From positions 1 to 21,338 of the forward strand of contig FMBT01000705.1 of the NCBI GenBank assembly GCA_900095095.1: a stretch of 21,338 bases of DNA, in the 5' to 3' direction. Source of the stretch: Fragilariopsis cylindrus CCMP1102. Taxonomy: Eukaryota; Bacillariophyta; Bacillariophyceae; Bacillariales; Bacillariaceae. Position numbers and translations under genes: made by a program. Position 1 is the first letter of the stretch, and the number at the start of each line of letters is the position of its first letter. Positions 18,941-21,338 of the stretch are shown in pieces. Below the pieces are notes generated by a model. That model ran no database searches. It worked only from the letters and a program-made list of their open reading frames with translations, and was not told the origin of the DNA.

Positions 18941-20674
18941 ATGGCCACATCGTCAAGAGCAATGTCAGTGTTCGTAATCAGTAAAGGAGCCGCTAAGAAT
19001 GCCGTGATTATGAGAAGAGCGCAGCGACGGTGCATTAGCACATCTATTGATACAGGGAGATATAAAAACTGTAACGGCAAAAGCAGAACAAGCGATTCTT
19101 CTTCTCTCCTGTTGAATAAGCAGCAGCAACATTTTATGTGGAAAGGCAATACAAGTACAAGTACAAGTACAAGTAGTACAACGAGCTCAACGCGTATGGT
19201 CGGAATGAATTATCATCGTGATTTCACGCATCGTTTATCGTCGACAACCACAGGCGGCAACAATAGCAACGATAAAGAAGAAGAAAAGTTAAAGTTAAAG
19301 TAGAAAGTAGTAATAATCCACAACCGATGCCGGATAAAGACGCTGAATTACGTCTAGTTGACCTCCAGGCAACGATTAATGAGGCGTACAAACGAGGTGA
19401 CTTTACTCGTGCACTTACTAGCTCACAAGACCTTCTGAAACAAACACAACAGCATTTCGGGTACAACGTCGATCACCTGCGACGGCATCAGCTATGAATA
19501 ATGTTGGTTTGATGCAAAAACTACTGGGTAATTTTACAGAAGCTCGACAACATTACGTGGCAGCTATGCGAATTTATGCTAGCGTATGCGGGAGAGACCA
19601 TGCCAGCTATGGCTCGACGCTACACAATCTTGGAAATCTTAATAAGACTCAAGTTCATTTTGATACTTCTCTAAAAGCTACCGAACGGCTTTCGCTGGTC
19701 GAGGCTGCAATGGATTATTTAGAAGAAGCATACGCGATTAGAATTGCAGAATTGGGTAAGACAGACCGGCGAATAGAAATAATGATGTAACCTCTTTGTG
19801 TCTACTTCTGTGTCAGTTAAATAATGAAAGACATATACTTATTGTTTATTGTTCTACCTCATTCGTGATTACTACTTTGTATTATAGGGATAGAACACCC
19901 ACACACGGTAGCAACACGATCTGCGATCGGTTCCACATTAGCGGCACAGGTTTTATATCAACACAAACTGGTTGAAGTTGAAGTTGACAGTGAGAGATCG
20001 GAACAAAAATCTCAACAATACGTGGCTTTAAATCCGCAAGGGGTAACGCAACAACAATGGAGGGCAGCTGACGAACATCTAAGAGAATCCCTCCTAACCG
20101 CCATTGAGAATCCAAGAGGGAAACAAATTCAAAATAAAAAGGCCAAGAAGAACGGAAAGAAACAAAAAAAAGACAATAACATGTCTCGTCATTCTGATGG
20201 TAACAACTCTTCCATCAAAAAAACTGACATAACGACGCTATCAGCTGCTGCTGCGGCACAAAACTTAGCTGTATTCCTTAAATCTTTTGCCATGACGTTT
20301 GACGAAGATTCATCGCAACGCAAGCAACATTTGTATGAAGCCAAAAACTTTTACGACAATGTCCTTATGTACGATCCCAGCTTTTACCATACGACCATCC
20401 TGATTTGTATGCAACTAAGTACAGTCTTGCAGAACTTCTAGAAGTTTTGCATCGTCTACTAGAGGAAGTGATGACGACGAAAAACAACAACAACAATAAG
20501 GATGAGAAGGATCGTCACCAAGAAGCGGCTAATACGTTAAGACAGGAAATCATTGATACGTATGATCCTCCAGATTTAGGAAAAGAAGGTGGAGGAAAAG
20601 ATGCGATAGATGTCCAACAGGTAGCAACAGGAGTAATAGTTGAAAAGACTGTAACATCTAAAAAGTCATCTTAG
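18941..20674 (+). CDS. TPR (kinesin-light-chain-type) protein, probably mitochondrial, with three frame breaks
   Basis: The first ATG is 18941. The N-terminus (MATSSRAMSVFVISKGAAKN...MRRAQRRCIST) is Arg-rich and free of acidic residues, like a mitochondrial presequence. Exon 1 is 18941-19755 and exon 2 is 19888-20674. TPR-like segments lie at INEAYKRGDFTRAL, NNVGLMQKLLGNFTEARQHY, ASYGSTLHNLGNL, EEAYAIRIAELG|IEHPHTVATR and HPDLYATKYSLAELLEVL. The frame changes three times, each time by the equivalent of one missing base: near 19302 (low-complexity AAAGTTAAAG), near 19476-19477 (CAC-CTG, where DH should be followed by PATASAMNN) and near 20387-20388 (TAC-CAT). In each case protein-level continuity is clear on both sides. 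The gene is either decaying or affected by consensus errors. The function is unknown; the TPR repeats imply a protein-binding scaffold. The C-terminus is Lys/Ser-rich. Confidence 0.72.
19756..19887 (+). other. Intron of the TPR gene
   Basis: A 132-nt phase-1 intron with donor GTAAGA (19756) and acceptor ATTATAG (to 19887). Splicing turns TTG-G|GG-ATA into AELGIEHPHTVATRSAIG, a typical TPR continuation. Unspliced, the frame stops at 19788-19790. The two flanking exons are in the same register. Confidence 0.85.
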
Positions 20675-20812
20675 CAATTTTAACTTAATGCATAATTACC
20701 GTAATAGCATTCTTGTTAGTTAAGCGAAACCTGGCATTTTTTAACTAAGTTGGCGTCAGCCATCACTTCACTTTTAAATAGAACCAATTACCTGCAGTAG
20801 TTTACATGCTTG

Positions 20813-20848
<36 letters not shown>

Positions 20849-21119
20849 CTGGAAGAAATATACTGGGTAGGTATAATATTTTGTTGGCATCAATGATAAA
20901 GAAGATACATTCAGCGGAGAGAAAAGTGGATAAAATAATGACAGATACTATTACTAATTATTTATAAAGACGTCTATTTGAATACAGGACAAGGATTTTG
21001 TTTTTTTTGGAAACCATACATAATAATACTTTTTTTTAATGACAATGTTGTGTTGAGCGGAAGTTCATGCTTATACTTTCAAATCGTCCAATCCATTTAG
21101 CTGATCCAATCGAAAGCAA
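20675..21119. repeat. Intergenic region with a TA microsatellite
   Basis: An AT-rich spacer between convergent genes. An (AT)n run of about 30 bp lies at 20816-20845. T-runs occur at about 21000-21008 and 21031-21038. No gene or other element is recognised. Confidence 0.7.
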
Positions 21120-21338
21120 TCATCCCACTAAAGATCGATGACAATACATGTAGTCGACTAAATTATATGAACCGCCTTCCAGCTTCATCCGTTGGCGCGA
21201 GAGTCGGGCGGGAGTCGGCGCGGGAGTTGGCTCGGGAGTCGGATCAGGTGTACCTTCAGTTGGTGCAATAGTCGGATCAGGTGTAGCATTTCCTTCAGTT
21301 GGTGCAATGGTCGGATCAGGTGTAGCACCTCCTTCAGT
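21120..21338 (-). CDS. C-terminal end of a Pro/Thr-repeat protein (partial)
   Basis: A minus-strand frame is open from the right edge to a TGA at 21122-21120. It encodes 13-residue repeats of the form TEGxATPDPTIAP (39-bp period; identical CCTTCAGT anchors at 21253, 21292 and 21331), then shorter PTPEPTPAPTP units. After that the frame changes character (ARLSRQRM). A repeat comparison at DNA level (GAGTCGG-GCGG versus GAGTCGGCGCGG) shows one missing base near 21207-21208. The alternative frame would read on with PTLAPTDEAG and stop at 21165-21163. Such Pro/Thr-rich linkers are common in secreted or cell-surface algal proteins. The protein's main part lies outside the window. Confidence 0.55.
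   Translation of the reverse strand, partial: TEGGATPDPTIAPTEGNATPDPTIAPTEGTPDPTPEPTPAPTPARLSRQRMKLEGGSYNLVDYMYCHRSLVG

Overview
The window looks like nuclear DNA of a marine stramenopile alga, most likely a diatom. The evidence is AT-rich intergenic DNA, short GT-AG introns (132-388 nt), and two proteins whose signal peptide ends in an NA|F junction, like the diatom plastid-targeting ASAFAP motif. It also holds large acidic/serine-rich single-pass membrane proteins of a type common in diatoms. No prokaryotic features (operons, Shine-Dalgarno sites, CRISPR) are visible. The organism call is inference from these traits.

Left part (1-3000): a large minus-strand DDE-type transposase-like gene with one frame break near 975-977; its 3' part stays open to the window edge. 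Middle-left (3650-6140): a small single-TM protein of unknown function (+) converges on a two-exon plastid-targeted HAD-family hydrolase (-). Between 6200 and 8840 there is no convincing gene, but there is a perfect 490-bp tandem duplication. At 8845-9516 lies an EF-hand protein with plastid targeting features.

Right part: 10817-15643 encodes a 1608-aa type I membrane protein with four Cys-flanked EF-hand-like/GSKPG repeats, one TM segment and a roughly 700-residue acidic Ser/Tyr-rich tail that carries minisatellites. At 16122-18512 is a three-exon protein with a hydrophobic N-terminus and two SET-like modules, the second canonical. At 18941-20674 is a two-exon TPR protein with a mitochondrial-type presequence and three frame breaks. 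A Pro/Thr-repeat gene enters on the minus strand from the right edge, also with a probable frame break.

All five frame breaks found have the same sense (each equals one missing base), and three sit in short homopolymers. Consensus deletion errors are therefore the first explanation, ahead of pseudogenization. The most novel candidates are the Cys-EF-GSKPG repeat architecture of the giant membrane protein and the neighbouring putative secretory-pathway SET methyltransferase. A joint role, for example in cell wall or silica biogenesis, is only a hypothesis.
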